Positions 20,711-32,833 are shown, numbered from the stretch's first letter. The stretch: 64,000 nucleotides of DNA from Takakia lepidozioides (GCA_030704615.1 CM060732.1:26906001-26970000), one strand, 5' to 3'. Notes: generated from the sequence alone by a model not told the origin. Made by a program: numbers and translations.

Positions 20711-20755
20711 CAGCTCCCAGGCTCACGGGGCTGGGCTCACGCCGTAGCTACGCTC
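20711..20755. repeat. Right terminal inverted repeat, Mutator element 1
   Basis: Its complement begins GAGCGTAGCTACGGCGTGAG and matches the left end at 31 of 45 positions. The target copy TCCCAAAAG follows at 20756-20764. Confidence 0.75.
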
Positions 20756-20884
20756 TCCCAAAAGTGTGACAAGTCATACAACCCCGCAGACTCTTAGTGC
20801 GCCCAATGAATAGAGCAAGGAATTGAGGGCTTCGGAGTCACGGTTGTAGTTTGTAAATAAGGGTTGTCTCAAGACCTCATCAAA

Positions 20885-21055
20885 GTATGACACCTCTCGA
20901 AGGGAGCGTAACTTATGGTGTCTCTTCACCACAAGGGCTACTGCCTTCCAGCTGAAAGGTGGACACCTTCATGACACACCAGACCATGGTTTGAAACCCA
21001 CAACCACATCCAATGTGGTATGTGCCCATTACCACTGGGCTACATGCTGGTTGTC
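20885..21055 (-). mobile_element. tRNA-derived SINE with 13-bp target duplication
   Basis: On the minus strand the element starts with ACCAGCATGTAGCCCAGTGG, which contains the A-box TAGCCCAGTGG. A degenerate B-box (GGTTTCAAACC) follows, and the element ends in the conserved GTCATAC. The host sequence AGACCTCATCAAA is duplicated at 20872-20884 and 21056-21068, the mark of reverse-transcribed insertion. It is close to the copy at 24119. Confidence 0.85.
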
Positions 21056-21219
21056 AGACCTCATCAAAAGAAGAGGGTTTGGTTTGGAGAAAGAAGCCTC
21101 TCATCGATGTCCAAACAGATTGCTAGACTTTGGAGCCATTGTGTTAGACTTGCCTCCTTGAACCGTCCACTTCAGCGAGGCAAGCTAGAGAGGGCTAGAC
21201 TTCGGAATAGTGATGCGAT

Positions 21220-21570
21220 TTGATCCGGGTGAGTGGTTCTGGATGAATAAACATCACGACCGTTTTTTCACTTACACTATTAAGCTCGGGTATTCCTTGC
21301 TAATTCCCAAACAATCTTTCCAAAGTAAGTGGCAGAAAATGGGCCCATTCCTCTGAGCAACATATATCTTGGAAACATGTTTGGGTTGATATCTGGAAAA
21401 AACATAGGCCGGCGAAGATTTCTGCTTTTCTATGGAAGATAACAAATAGAATTGTGCCTGTTGGTGCTTCTATCTCAAACCCTCCTTCCAATTGCGCTAT
21501 GTGTAGCCTCAATCTTCTGGGAAATATTGAACACTACTTGGTGTTCTGTCCTTTTGCTGCAGTTGTTTGA
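21220..21570 (+). pseudogene. LINE-type reverse-transcriptase C-terminal zinc finger relic
   Basis: The frame around 21390-21560 encodes KISAFLWKITNRIVP, CAMCSLNLLGNIEHYLVFC and PF. This is the Cys/His zinc-finger module (zf-RVT) at the C-terminus of plant LINE reverse transcriptases. No ATG or upstream catalytic domain is in frame, so this is a 5'-truncated dead copy. Confidence 0.65.
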
Positions 21571-21859
21571 TCCAGAGCCTTCTCCCTCTATTCTCTTTAG
21601 AATCCCAGTCTTTCTTACTCTGCCACTGTTGTTCTTTTGAACATTAAAGATGGTATCTAGTTTTGCTCATGCCCTGTTTGGGAAGCTATGAGGAGTACTA
21701 TGTTTCTGGTAGATCTGGAAAATGAGATGTTCAGTAGTATTTCAAAATTCTATGCCCTATTTGGAGAAGGTTCTGTGCACCTGGCTCACTCAGGGCTCAC
21801 TCAGACCATCCTTGCACCGATATCAGATGTGTTTTGCTTGTTACAGTTGAATTAAATTG

Positions 21860-22420
21860 TATCTCGCATGTGTTATTAGTATGGGCAACTTTTTCATCAT
21901 TAACTCCATCTTTTCCATGTACTCTTTAACAGTTTCATGCTTCTTTTGCCTTAACTGTTGTAAACTCCCATACACTTCATCCTCAGTCTTGCTTGTCCTA
22001 AACCTGTTTCGGAATGCTGTACTAAGGCCATTCCAGGTTAGGAAATGATTATTAGGAAACCTTGCATATCATTCACTTGTTTTCTTGATAAGTGAACAAA
22101 GAAACAGTCTCATCTTGGCATCATCGCCATTCTCATTGTTCACAATACACATGTGCTCAAATTGGCTGATGTGTACGTCAGGATCCCCTTTTCCTGCATA
22201 TATTGGAAAAGGTGGCTTGGCCCGTGTTGGAGGTACCGCCATCTGTGGCCCTACACCCTGCCCTCTGACAGGTGTTGGTCCTCCTGTTGGTGTTGGTCCT
22301 TGAGGACCTGCTGTTGTAGTGGTGGAACTTCCACCTGGTGTTGGCCCCTGAGCACTCCCTGCTCATGTCTAAAGCTCGTAAATGTTGGTTGACCCTTGTT
22401 TCAGCTCTTCCAAAGTGTGG
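21860..22420 (-). pseudogene. LTR-retrotransposon gag relic
   Basis: Read on the minus strand from ~22400, a proline/glycine-rich leader (GPTPTGGPTPVRGQ) is followed by FPIYAGKGDPDVHISQFEHM, then KMRLFLCSLIKKTSE, a TGA stop, FLTWNGLSTAFRNRFR, and QLRQKKHETVKEYMEKME. This is the standard retrotransposon gag domain (here the W codon of the A..WY motif has become TGA). At least one in-frame stop shows it is dead. Confidence 0.7.
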
Positions 22421-22965
22421 AATCAGGAGGAGAGCCCAGCTCATCACTACCTTCGATAGTTCTTGGGGAAAAGGTGGGATGTTCTGCAGGAGAATATCGG
22501 ATACCAAAATCAAATGGGAAGATTGTCTCCCAACCTGTTGGCAGCTCGGTCAGCGCTCGCATTTCTCCCTTAGGGTTTGATGAAGCTGAAGTCAACTCAT
22601 AGTTCTTTTCTCTGTTCTTTTGGCAAAGCCTTCGGAGTAACTTGTAGTTCAGGCTCTTGTAGTTTTGAATGCTTTGTAGATTATGTGGCCCCTTTGGCAG
22701 AGACTACATGTTGCCTTCTTCTCTAACTCTTTTCCCCCCCTTGATCTTTATCCTTTCCTTCTCTTGTGTTTCTGGCTCGGAGTGGAACCTCAATCATATG
22801 CCTTCATGGCTTTTGTAAGGTTAGTTTTTCCTTACCTTATTAATAAAATTTCTAGGGCCACTGTCCCCTGATCTCTAAAATTAAAAAAAGAAAGAAAAAA
22901 AGAAAGAAAAAAAGAATGGACTAGGACCATTTGGTTCTTTGGTCATCTTCTAAAAAGCCTTCAGT
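22421..22965. other. Spacer with A-rich retroposon tail
   Basis: No gene is recognised. At 22876-22913 a run of AAAAG / AAAGAA repeats follows a TAATAAAAT-containing stretch (about 22840) and is probably the poly(A) tail of a LINE on the + strand. Confidence 0.45.
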
Positions 22966-23504
22966 TTGATCCAGAGGAGTGATCTTGAATGGACAACGTC
23001 CACACTCCATTCTTTGGTTATACAGCTAAGTTATGCTACACTCTTCTGGTCCCTACCTCTTCTTTATCCAGAAAATGGAACGCTAGGTAGACGCTCTACG
23101 CTGAAACTTGTTGGAAATTACCTCTTTGGAAGGATGTTTGGCACAAAGACTGAGCGGCGAAGATCTCTACTTTTCTATGACAACTTTATAATAGCATTCT
23201 TTTGACTAGATGTTTTATTGCTCATTTTCATTGTATCCGTAATCTGTGTAACAATCAGAACGAGCAGTCCTTGGAACATTGCCTTCTCAATTGCTTGATT
23301 GTTCGTTATGTTTGGCCTCTGGTTTTGCGTCTGTATGCTAAGTGGAAATCAGTGCACCCCTCCTCAGTCTCCACAACGAGGCTTTCTGGTCCTTTTGCCT
23401 ATTATGGGCTTGTCTCTGTGCGCACACACTTTGGAACATTTGGAAGTCACTCTGCTCTTTTGTTTATGAGATATAGCCCAGACAGTTTAAGTATACAAAC
23501 CTGA
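22966..23504 (+). pseudogene. Second LINE reverse-transcriptase C-terminal relic
   Basis: Near 23120-23180 a degenerate segment resembling the W.......AK.STFLW motif is followed at 23202-23330 by a Cys/His module: RNLCNNQNEQSLEHCLLNC, then VWPLVLRLYAKW. This again matches the zf-RVT end of a LINE. Frames shift around 23200. Confidence 0.55.
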
Positions 23505-24096
23505 TGACTGAGGGGAGAAAAGCATGGGTTCTACTGGGCAAAGGTGTGTACAAGAGCCCCGATAGGCGATGGGCCCAACTTTTAGGATTTTGATATCTCC
23601 TGGTTAAGCATAACATCCTTTGCTCCAAACTTTCTGAATCACATATCTCTCGGCACGATCAGCTCTCCAAGGATTGGGAGCACACTGGGTGATGGTGATG
23701 ATTCCGACATAAATTGGAGGCATAGGAAAATTGGAAACAACACCAAATCACATTTGGACTTTGACATGCTCCGACTTTTAGTTTTTCTCTTGACCTTCAA
23801 TTTTGACTTTGATCGATCTACTTGCCTTTTTTCTCTCCCATCTCTAAACCATCTACTCCTGCTACGTTAAAATGATATAATAAAGATAATAAATAATTTT
23901 ACTTAATTTTTTCCACTATTTTGAAATCTTTTTTAGAGGGAAAAATAAAGTGTGAACTCTTGATGTAGCATGCGTAGCTTCTTTTCCTGAAGGTGGACAT
24001 CTTGGAGGAAAACATTGTTATTAGATCGGTTCTAGACTAGCAACCGGACAAAACACTAAAATGTGTGGCTATTGCCCGCTTCTTCGTCCATTACAT
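23505..24096. other. No gene seen
   Basis: The spacer is moderately AT-rich. Positions 24087-24096 (TCCATTACAT) are the outer target duplication of the SINE that follows. Confidence 0.4.
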
Positions 24097-24289
24097 TTTT
24101 TAAAAAAAAAGAAAAAAAGTATGACGCCTCCCCAAGGGAGCATATCTTATGGTGTCACTTGACCCCGAAGGGCTACTGCCTTCCAGCAGGAAGGTGGACA
24201 CCTTCATGACACACCAGACGGTGGTTTGAACCCACAACCACATCCAACGTGGTATGTGCCCATTACCACTGGGCTACATGCTGGTTGTC
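24097..24289 (-). mobile_element. tRNA-derived SINE with T-rich tail and 10-bp target duplication
   Basis: On the minus strand it has A-box TAGCCCAGTGG (24276-24266), B-box GGTTCAAACC (24232-24223), a body with GTCCACCTTC and CCAGAAGG-type sequence, GTCATAC, and a T-rich tail with an A-rich end (24118-24097). TCCATTACAT flanks it at 24087-24096 and 24290-24299. It is the best-preserved member of the family in this window. Confidence 0.9.
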
Positions 24290-24299
24290 TCCATTACAT

Positions 24300-26560
24300 A
24301 GATGTCATGTCTGCAAGAGCCACCGCCCGCCAGCCACTAGACAAGGCTTGCAGCCTTCCCAAACCAAAAAGCAAACAATAATGGTGCAAGTGGATAAAAT
24401 CAAACCATGAGTATCTCTCTTTAATCAAGATTTCTTGTTGAATGTATTGCACAGAATCATGGGGCCTAGAAAGAGCTTTTCTTCCAACACTTGCTCTGGA
24501 GATTTTACTTTCGCAAAGGTAATGCAAGCCTCGGGTGCACCTGAAGGTAAGTCTTCACGAGTCATTGCTTCACATTACATAGAGGCTGTTGTAGAGCAAG
24601 GTGGGAGGAGATGGAGCCATAAGAAAGAGGCAGGTAGCGCCGTCCAAAGGCATATATTCGGTTTTGTCCACTAGAGAAGATTTGGGGCCAGGTACTACCA
24701 CCATGGCCCCAAATTTGTTATGCTTTGTCCGCTGATGTGACAAATATAGAACGATGACAGGGCATGTTAAGGGGCATGTCGGAGCGTTGGACAAAGCCAT
24801 CTCTGAAAGAGTTTAGTGGACAAAGACCCTATTCCAAGCAATGTCGTTGGTCCGATCACTAGTCTGGAATCTCCCTTGGAACTGTTTCATATTTCAAAAA
24901 CTTCAGAGAAATGATACATAATACAATCAATTCTAATCCATTGCAATACAATATACAATCCTGGTTAGTGACATTCAAAAAAGAAATGTTTTAAAGGGAA
25001 ACACCTGGGAGACAGCTCACAAACCGAGCGCCTTAGTTATAATGAGAGGAGAGAAATCCTCTTTCACAATAACCTTGCCATGAGGTGCCAAGTAGTAACC
25101 TTAAATTTCATTAAATCATGTCACCACCGAGTATTCCTGATAAATGAAAATGATTTTAGGTTACGGCGACATGAAGAACAATCATACAAAACTAACATGA
25201 ACTAAGACAAACTGAATTATTATTGGTTCGGTTATACTATGATTCAATAGCAAAAATGACATTTGTGTTGTTTTGGACTGGTGAATTTAGACATCAGATT
25301 ATTTGGGACTATCGTAGTGTATATCGTAGGCATGAATCCTCCATTTTCCAAGGCAGCCAGATGGTAAGATCGACAGGGGTTGCTATTACTACCACCAAGA
25401 GTGTGGCAAGTTCAACTTACTTCACTCGTGTGTTAGAAGAGAGACTGTCCTCATGGGTAGGAGTTGGAGAGAGAACAGCGACAGTTGTTCTAATACTGTT
25501 GGATTTACCACTTCAGTTTCCTTGCAGCTGCTTGAGCACTACATCAAGATGTGCATGTTGGACAAGAAGAGGGACAAGAAGATATCATGTTTCACTGAAG
25601 CAGCAGTTCTTTTGGCACGATTTGGTGACCAGACCTAGATGACTGCAGCAGTTCTATTCCACTCCTCTCAAGAAGAAACAAAAGGCTTGGGTAAGACTTG
25701 CAGGATACCTGCAGCAGTCCTGGGATGGATCCACAGTGGTGATTCTTCACATAGTTCCCACCACCTCAGAAAGTCATATCGTCCTCTTAAACTCAACACT
25801 GTGTTCCTAAAGGGGTTTGATGCCAAGGCTTGAAATGAAATCTTGCTCAAGTCATTTTTGCCACAAGATTATCCAACAAACACAACTTGATGCTTCTTGC
25901 ACACACCGGCATCCAATATTACAAGTGGAAGAGTTTATGACCTGACTTCAACGGGCTTATTATTGCAATCTCAGGTTTTCAACAATACAATCAAGGCACG
26001 CCGATTGAGGACACTATAAGCTGAACAACTCAACTAGTGGTGTTTCTTTTCCCCTACGTTTGAGCCTGTAAGACAAAAGCCCTACGAGAGAGGAGCTTGA
26101 TGTGAACAGAATGCAAAGCTTATCCAAAGATACGTACGGGAGGAGTTTGATGACGAGATTCACATGCCTCACCACTCAAATGGAAAACTACAAAAAATAA
26201 CGAACAGATATTGTTGAGATGAGGAAGAAGGTGCGGACACTTACATCGGGGGGTGACGGTGACGCTGTTCATGCACCATACCTTCGTCGGTTCCACATAG
26301 TCAAGGTCAGACTGAAACCTGACTGAAACAGAGTCCAAAATGGTGTGCTCCCTGCCAGCCCAGGGAAGAAAAACAGATCAACATTCCCTTCTCCTTCTGT
26401 AGGGTCACGCCGTAACTCTGCCTAGAAACCCGGTCTCAACTTGACCGTGGACTAAACTAGTTAATCCTCCATACATCTGCCGAAAGAACCGCACAACAGA
26501 TCTGTAAAATAAGCGACCTCTGGCTCGTTTTTAGAGTTCTTCGTTCCCAGCACTGCAAAT
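24300..26560. other. No recognised gene; upstream of transketolase
   Basis: Open frames at 24435-24674, 25223-25642 and 25639-25833 do not resemble any family I know. A segment at about 25055-25085 (CCTCTTTCACAATAACCTTGCCATGAGG) recurs in related form at 55558-55587, so old dispersed repeats are present. Confidence 0.35.
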
Positions 26561-26581
26561 CTCTATCTATCTATCTATCTA
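26561..26581. repeat. Short CTAT microsatellite
   Basis: Five direct copies of CTAT or ATCT stand about 740 bp upstream of the transketolase start codon. Confidence 0.8.
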
Positions 26582-26844
26582 CTCCCGCAAAACACTTGCC
26601 GGTCTTGCGCAGCCGACCTGGGAAAGACAGGCCCCTCGCCACCTCCAACGATCGTCGTCGATAGTTCGATAACTTCCAACAAGAAAGTTGGACGATAAAG
26701 AAAGCTGGATGATAAAGGAAGTTGGACGATAAAGTTATGGGTCTCTTTTCACGCCTCTGTTGTGGTCGTGGAAAGTTTCCGCCGGATGGACGATAACGTG
26801 TAGACGGATTCAACGAGCATCCGCAGAGCATATAGCAGCGGGGG

Positions 26845-26850
26845 TATAAA
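26845..26850 (+). promoter_or_regulatory. Candidate TATA box for transketolase
   Basis: GGTATAAAGG is the best TATA match upstream of the ATG at 27306, about 460 bp away. That would imply a long leader or a leader intron. A GA/GGGA-rich stretch (27254-27292) lies just before the start codon. Not proven. Confidence 0.3.
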
Positions 26851-27305
26851 GGAACATCCACAACCAGTGGCTCCTGGTTGACCGCACATCCGAGCCAACC
26901 ATTTCAAACCCACATCGCCTGCCATGCTACGGGCTGCCACATGGACGCTCGGATCTCGCAAACCCTGCCGGGCGGAGGTCATGTTACGGAGCCACATCGA
27001 CGGCGGCCAGCGTGTTACAAGCGAATGAACGGACGGCTGATGCGGGGCCTCATCCACTTCGGGTGTAATATCCGAGACGGAACGGCCGAGATGCTGGGAT
27101 CGGATCGACCGAGGTTGCTTGGTCGCCTCCCCCCGGCCACTCGTCTCTCTCGCGGGGCAGGCCACCAATTTCTCACCTGCTCTCTCTTCCCCGTCTGTCT
27201 GTGCTCGAGAAAATTCAGTCTCGGCTTCTGCACATTTCTCATCTGCTGTGCGAGGAGGGGGAGAGAGAGAGGGAGGGAGGGAAGGACCGGAAGGGAGATT
27301 CAGCC

Positions 27306-30300
27306 ATGGCCGCGATGAGGTGTAACGTGGCTAATGCAGCTGCTGCAGTGGCAGCGCCTGCCCGCATTTCGGGATCCAGTAGCCAGGTGGAGAGGCTCGG
27401 CGCTCCCCCGCAGGGATTCGCGTTGGGGAAATTCGCTGGCCTCAGGCTTGCATCCAATGGAGCAGTCACATCACAGCCGGCACAGGCGTTGCGGTCCCAG
27501 AAAGTGAGTCTAAAGGTTACAGCCACAGCTGCCGTGGAAACCCTGGAGAAGGCAGATGTTGCGCTGGTGGAGAAATCCATCAATACCATCCGGTTTCTTG
27601 CAATCGATGCTGTGGAGAAGGCGAATTCTGGTCATCCTGGCCTGCCCATGGGGTGTGCGCCCATGGGCCACGTGCTGTACGATGAGGTGATGAAGTATAA
27701 TCCCAAAAACCCCTACTGGTTCAACAGGGATCGATTTGTTTTGAGTGCGGGCCACGGATGCATGCTCCAATACGCACTGCTTCATCTTGCTGGATACGAC
27801 AGTGTGCTGGTACACTACTTCAAACTTTGTTTCTATTTTCCTTCTGAGCTTCCTCGTTTCGTCGTTTCGTTGACGGCGAGCTGCATGCCAAGTAAATGGT
27901 TTGGGACGATAAGATATGCGGATGATTCTGGCTTTGCCAGGCAGCTTTGTATCGATTCTTTCTAGCTGTTAATGCATACTCTTTGCATAATGAGCACTTT
28001 TATTCCACATTTGGAGTGAGTTGTTGGCGTTAAATGACTGGAGTGATTAACCTACACGAACCTGGCACTCCATTGGATGGTATTGAGAAATGAAGGCGTC
28101 GGTAGTAGTATGAAGGGGTGGGAAACATCATCTGCAATTCTACACTGTCCAATTGTAACATTGGGCTTCACATTTGCTGCGGATACATCCATGGTATGTT
28201 GCTGATTGGTTGGATTATAATCTAACCACTGACCTTGCAGAGTAACACGTGGATATTACTTGTTACTTCAGGAAGAAGACTTGAAGCAGTTCCGGCAATG
28301 GAAGAGTCGGACACCCGGTCATCCAGAGAATTTTGAAACCCCTGGTATCGAGGTTACCACAGGTACCTTTCAGCGGATTATACCAGCACAACTCGATTCA
28401 AGTGTACAAACCTCCTTGCATCCTTTCTGATGTTTTGGAACCTGATTAATGTCAAGAAGGGGTAGCTCTTTCTGAGGAGTCATTCACAAGATTGATTTTT
28501 TTTGCCTTCTGTGTACAGGGCCTCTTGGACAAGGTATTGCAAATGCTGTGGGCTTGGCCCTGGCTGAAGCACATCTGGCAGCCCGTTTCAACAAGCCCGA
28601 TGCCAAAATTGTTGACCATTACACGTCAGCTCTTCCACCCAACCTTTCCAGTGATTTGATGATGTGTTGTTTCCTATGAACATGAACTGTTTGCAACACT
28701 GGGAACCTTTTCTTGTTGTGTTCACAAATTTCTTATATGCACTGGAAATAATTTGTAAAGGGTTCAGTAGCCATAGCATTAGCATTAGCAGTGATCCCAC
28801 ATTTGGGGGGATGAAAGTTCAAGAACATGGACCATTATGCACTATGTAGTTTCCCATATTAATTTACTAGGCTCTCACATTGTGCACATTTACACATTGA
28901 GACATGTATATTTTCCATTCGATTGTAGCCTGAGCCTTCAATGCAAAAGTATGTCTGCACCTTTCGCTCGTGATGATTGGTAGAAGTGTCTGAGTGTGCA
29001 AAGTGAAATGATTCTTGCACGAATGGATCTAAAAGCTCCTGTGTATATGATGCAGTTACTGCATTCTGGGAGATGGGTGCAACATGGAGGGAATCTCAAA
29101 TGAGGCAGGGTCTCTAGCAGGCCACTGGGGCTTGGGTAAGCTCATTGCGTTGTACGACGACAACCATATCTCTATTGATGGAAACACTGACATTGCCTTC
29201 ACAGAGAGTGTTGATGCCCGTTTTGAGGCCCTTGGTTGGCACACTATCTGGGTCAAGGACGGGAACACTGACCTTGATGCTCTGCGTGCTGCAATTGAGG
29301 AGGCCAAGTCTGTTACTGACAAGCCTACGTTCATCAAGGTGTGTATCGTGGCAAGTTAATTTAATCTCAGATCCTAGTGTCAACTTGTGCTCGCTGGATG
29401 AGGGTTGGAAATTGTTGTCCTTCCGTTATTGTTATATCCGTGTGTGCCCCTACCATATCATAGGAATTTTGTAACCTTTTCCCTTAGTTGATTTTCCTTT
29501 CCCTATGTGTAATGCTGGAGTACTGCATGACTTGCTGAATATGCGGTGTTGGAATGTGACAGGTGACAACAACAATTGGATTTGGATCACCAAACAAGGC
29601 AAACTCATACAGTGTGCACGGGGCTGCTCTTGGTGCCAAGGAAGTGGATGCTACGCGGCAAAACTTGGGCTGGCCCTATGCCCCCTTTGTTGTTCCAGAA
29701 GAAGTGAAGAGGTAATAGAGCCTTCTGGCAAGGTTATGTGTGCATTGTGGGATTGGGAAGATTTGCCGATGCCTTCTTCTACTCCTGTAATGTCACAATG
29801 TGAATGGTGGCTGATAAGTGAAGGTGGTCCTGGCTGCAGTCACTGGAGTAGGCATATTGCAGAAGGGGCTGCACTTGAGGCTGAGTGGGAAAAATCGCTA
29901 GCTGCCTATGTGCAGAAGTACCCAGCTGAGGGTGCTGAGTTCAAACAACTGATCAGTGGCGAGCTTCCAGCTGGCTGGGACAAGGCTCTCCCCGTATGTG
30001 CACCTCTCCCTTACATGCTTGTTTCTTGTGTTCTTTCCGTACATTGTTGAACTTTCAATGGTGCGAAGAATTAGTGTTGTAGACCTCAATGGAACTGTTA
30101 GACAAGATTGAGGTAGACGGTCTCTGTTTCCAATACAAGCTTTGGTCTCTGATTCTAAATTGGAACTTTGTACACAGACATTCACTCCTGAGAATCCCGG
30201 TGATGCCACCCGCAACCTGTCTCAGACATGCCTGAATGCTCTCGCAAGAGTACTGCCTGGTCTTATTGGAGGGAGTGCGGACTTGGCGTCTTCAAACATG

Positions 30301-31140
30301 ACCTTGATGAAGATGTTCGGTGACTTCCAGAAGCACTCTCCTGCAGAGCGCAATGTGAGGTTCGGAGTGAGGGAGCATGCCATGGGAGCCATTTGCAATG
30401 GAATTCTCTTGCATGCCACTGGTCTTATCCCTTACTGTGCCACTTTCTTCATCTTCACTGATTACTTGCGTGCAGCTATGCGTATCTCGGCCCTCTGTGA
30501 GGCAGGCGTTATCTATGTCATGACACATGACTCCATTGGTCTCGGAGAGGATGGGCCCACTCATCAACCCATTGAGCATCTGGCGAGCTTCCGGGCAATG
30601 CCCAACATTTTGATGCTGCGGCCTGCTGATGGCAATGAGACTTCGGGTGCCTACAAGGTGGCAGTTCTCAACCGCAAGAGACCGTCAGTATTGGCACTGT
30701 CAAGACAAAAGTTGCCCAATTTGCCTGGAACATCAATTGATGCTGTGGCGAAGGGTGGTTACACCATCACTGATGATTCATCCAACAACAAACCAGACCT
30801 GATCCTTCTTGCAACTGGTTCTGAGCTTGAGATTGCATTCAAAGCTGCAGATGTGATCAGAAAGGAAGGCAAGACTGTGCGTGTCGTCTCCCTAGTATCA
30901 TGGGAGCTTTTTGAGGAGCAGAGTGCCGAGTACAAGGAAAGTGTGCTGCCATCAGCAGTGACAGCTCGTGTCAGTATTGAGGCAGGTGCCACATTCGGAT
31001 GGGAGCGATACGTGGGATTGAAGGGGAAGGCTATTGGTGTTGACCATTTCGGTGCCAGTGCGCCTGCTGGCATCTTGTATAAGGAGTTTGGGCTTACTGT
31101 TGATAATGTGGTAGCAAAGGCCAAGGAAGTCTTAGCGTAA
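27306..31140 (+). CDS. TKL: Transketolase, chloroplast type (seven exons, complete)
   Basis: The enzyme moves two-carbon ketol units between sugar phosphates, with thiamine diphosphate and Mg2+, in the Calvin-Benson and pentose phosphate cycles of the plastid. Exons: 27306-27809, 28272-28362, 28519-28624, 29056-29338, 29563-29711, 29840-29993, 30178-31140. All have GT-AG borders and matching phases and total 2250 nt, giving 749 aa, the normal length for plastid forms. The first ~70 residues are Ala/Ser/Arg-rich ([15 protein letters not shown]...), a transit peptide. Family motifs in order are [41 protein letters not shown], the cofactor-binding [10 protein letters not shown] (GDG at residues 239-241), DDNHISIDG, the catalytic-Glu segment FGVREHAMG (Glu ~495), and [10 protein letters not shown] chose ATG 27306 as the first ATG in frame; 27201 is GTG. 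No damage is seen. A poly(A) site was not pinned. Confidence 0.98.
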
Positions 31141-32054
31141 ATTTTATTTCTATGTCAGTTGAACAGGCCTTATTTTCGTTCAGGGTCCAATTTGATTCTT
31201 CTGTCAAACATCTTTTAAGATTTTGTTCTCAACAAACCGACAATACACCATGTATGGGTCTAGTCAGAGCAACTCAGCACCCATTTTCCTGTTGGTGTCT
31301 GCTCTGGAGTGACCTTTTGCTCAGCTTGGGGTGGAGTGCAGTAGCAAATGTGGTTTCTGGCCATAATTGAGGACTTGAGTGCAGTCTTGTGAGTACGAAA
31401 ACAGGTGGCTAGATGGGATGAAGGGGTCACAGTGCATCATCATCATGTTTTTCCCTCTCCATTCTGTCACTCCCTCCCTCCCCCTTTCATGGGCAAAGAA
31501 CTGTCTGGCACTAGTTTTTGCACTGCCAAGGGGAAGCAATATTGAGAACATCTGCACATAGGTAGATATGATTTGTTTTCATAATCCTTCGTCAGTCTGG
31601 GGATCAGCAGTAAACAATGGAGCAGCAATTGGCTCCGTATTAAGATAAGTGTGAAAGACGGAGGGCCTCTCTGAGGGTCATTTTGCTGTGCACACCTTAA
31701 CTGTGTACCAACACACTAAGAATAGGTATGCTCGCACTGCAATGTCTGTGCCCAGGTGCAAATGGTGGCCAAGGTCTGTAGTTTTACCAATTCTGCAAGG
31801 ATCATCGATGCGCATGCGCTTTATTCTCAGCAACCATCCGGAGGTACATCATGCATGTGCCTTCTAGAGCCCTCCTTCAAGAGCCCTCCCTATCTATGGC
31901 TGCAGGTTTGACACCCTTCAGCCCCTTCTCTCCGTAGAGAGAGGGACAGGACACAAAAGTTGTGAGTGTGTTGCTTCAGTACACAATATACACTACAAGC
32001 TTGTACAATACAAAAACTATAGATAGCATTTAGTGCTCACCACTTGATACGATT
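31141..32054. other. Transketolase 3' flank, no further gene
   Basis: The first few hundred bases are probably 3' UTR. No clear AATAAA was found close to the stop. No coding feature is recognised up to the tRNA gene. Confidence 0.4.
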
Positions 32055-32126
32055 GTGGCTGTAGTTTAGTGGTAAGAATTCCACGTTGTGGCCGTGGAGA
32101 CCTGGGCTCGAATCCCAGCAGCCACA
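32055..32126 (+). tRNA. tRNA-His (anticodon GTG)
   Basis: The acceptor stem GTGGCTG (32055-32061) pairs with CAGCCAC (32119-32125), with discriminator A at 32126. The D-arm contains the A-box TAGTTTAGTGG. The anticodon stem CCACG / CGTGG encloses loop TTGTGGC with anticodon GTG at 32088-32090. The T-arm CTGGG / CCCAG contains the B-box GGCTCGAATCC. There is no intron and no encoded CCA. Downstream T-runs (32142-32156) can serve as polymerase III terminator. It is an ordinary, intact eukaryotic cytosolic gene. Confidence 0.97.
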
Positions 32127-32833
32127 CAGTGTAACATTATTTTGCTTTTCTATTTAAATGAACCAAGGCGACTATTGATAGCCAGAGATGGAAGACCGGT
32201 TAGATCTGGATTCTTCTAATGACCTCGACGGCACGCACAAAAAAATGTGGTGGAAATCTAGCTTAGAAGGAGTTGCAACCATATGGATCCCTTTTAGTCT
32301 TGTCAGCATGAAGCTATATCCACAACCCGGTTAGGCTTATCAAAGGTGCCTGAAAACAAAGGTCGGCCAGATTCTCTCATAATCCAAGCCCTTAATCTTG
32401 CAACAGCTGTGATGCCAGAGCGGCCCAGTTAGCTGTACAGGTACATGTATCAACAGTACGTATAATGTAACGGTTTCGGCCACCAATACTAACTACATGG
32501 ATGGGCCATGATAGACCTTGATTATAGGAGAGAGTCCAGCTACGAGAAATCTCGTCATCACATAACCTCCACCCCCAAAAATCCGAGCTCCGCGAGGATA
32601 ACTATTAGATGCACCCATTGCCCCTCTTGATATGGTATCCTCCAAATGTTGGATTAAAAACTCTTGAGGGAAAATCCGGCACCTGCAAAGTGGGCCTAGG
32701 ACAAAACCCCCAAAGGAGGAAAACCGTATGGGAGTACATGTGATGTCATATCCTATCCAAGGAATTATTGAGTAAAGACCAAGAGTTCTAATTAAACTGA
32801 TAATTCTAAACCTAAGAAGGAAGATAATACTAG
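32127..32833. other. No gene seen
   Basis: The one long minus-strand open frame (32864-32493) has no recognisable motif and is probably retroelement debris. Confidence 0.35.

Larger units (their letters stand above)
9122..20755. mobile_element. Complete 11.6-kb Mutator-like element with two divergent genes
   Basis: The ends are defined by identical 9-bp flanking duplications and by 45-bp inverted ends matching at 31 of 45 positions without gaps, sharing GCTA, CGTGAGCCC, CGTGAGCCTG and GAGC. The element holds a + strand SWIM/MULE transposase gene (16771-20336) and a - strand gene for a ParB/methyltransferase-like protein (about 15823-9634). The two are transcribed away from a shared ~0.9-kb region. 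The 2.7-kb intron of the - strand gene contains a palindrome array. Classical MuDR carries a transposase plus an unrelated second gene in convergent arrangement, so the divergent layout and the second gene's content are unusual. The identical target duplications suggest a fairly recent insertion, but the divergent ends and gene damage argue against a very young one. Confidence 0.85.

Noticed and set aside
26749-27168. 139-codon minus-strand open frame in the transketolase leader region
   Set aside because: No motif is present; it lies in the GC-rich promoter/leader where chance open frames are common.
27201-27305. Upstream start for transketolase at 27201
   Set aside because: The codon is GTG. 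The first ATG in frame is 27306, and the protein from there has a normal transit peptide and normal length.
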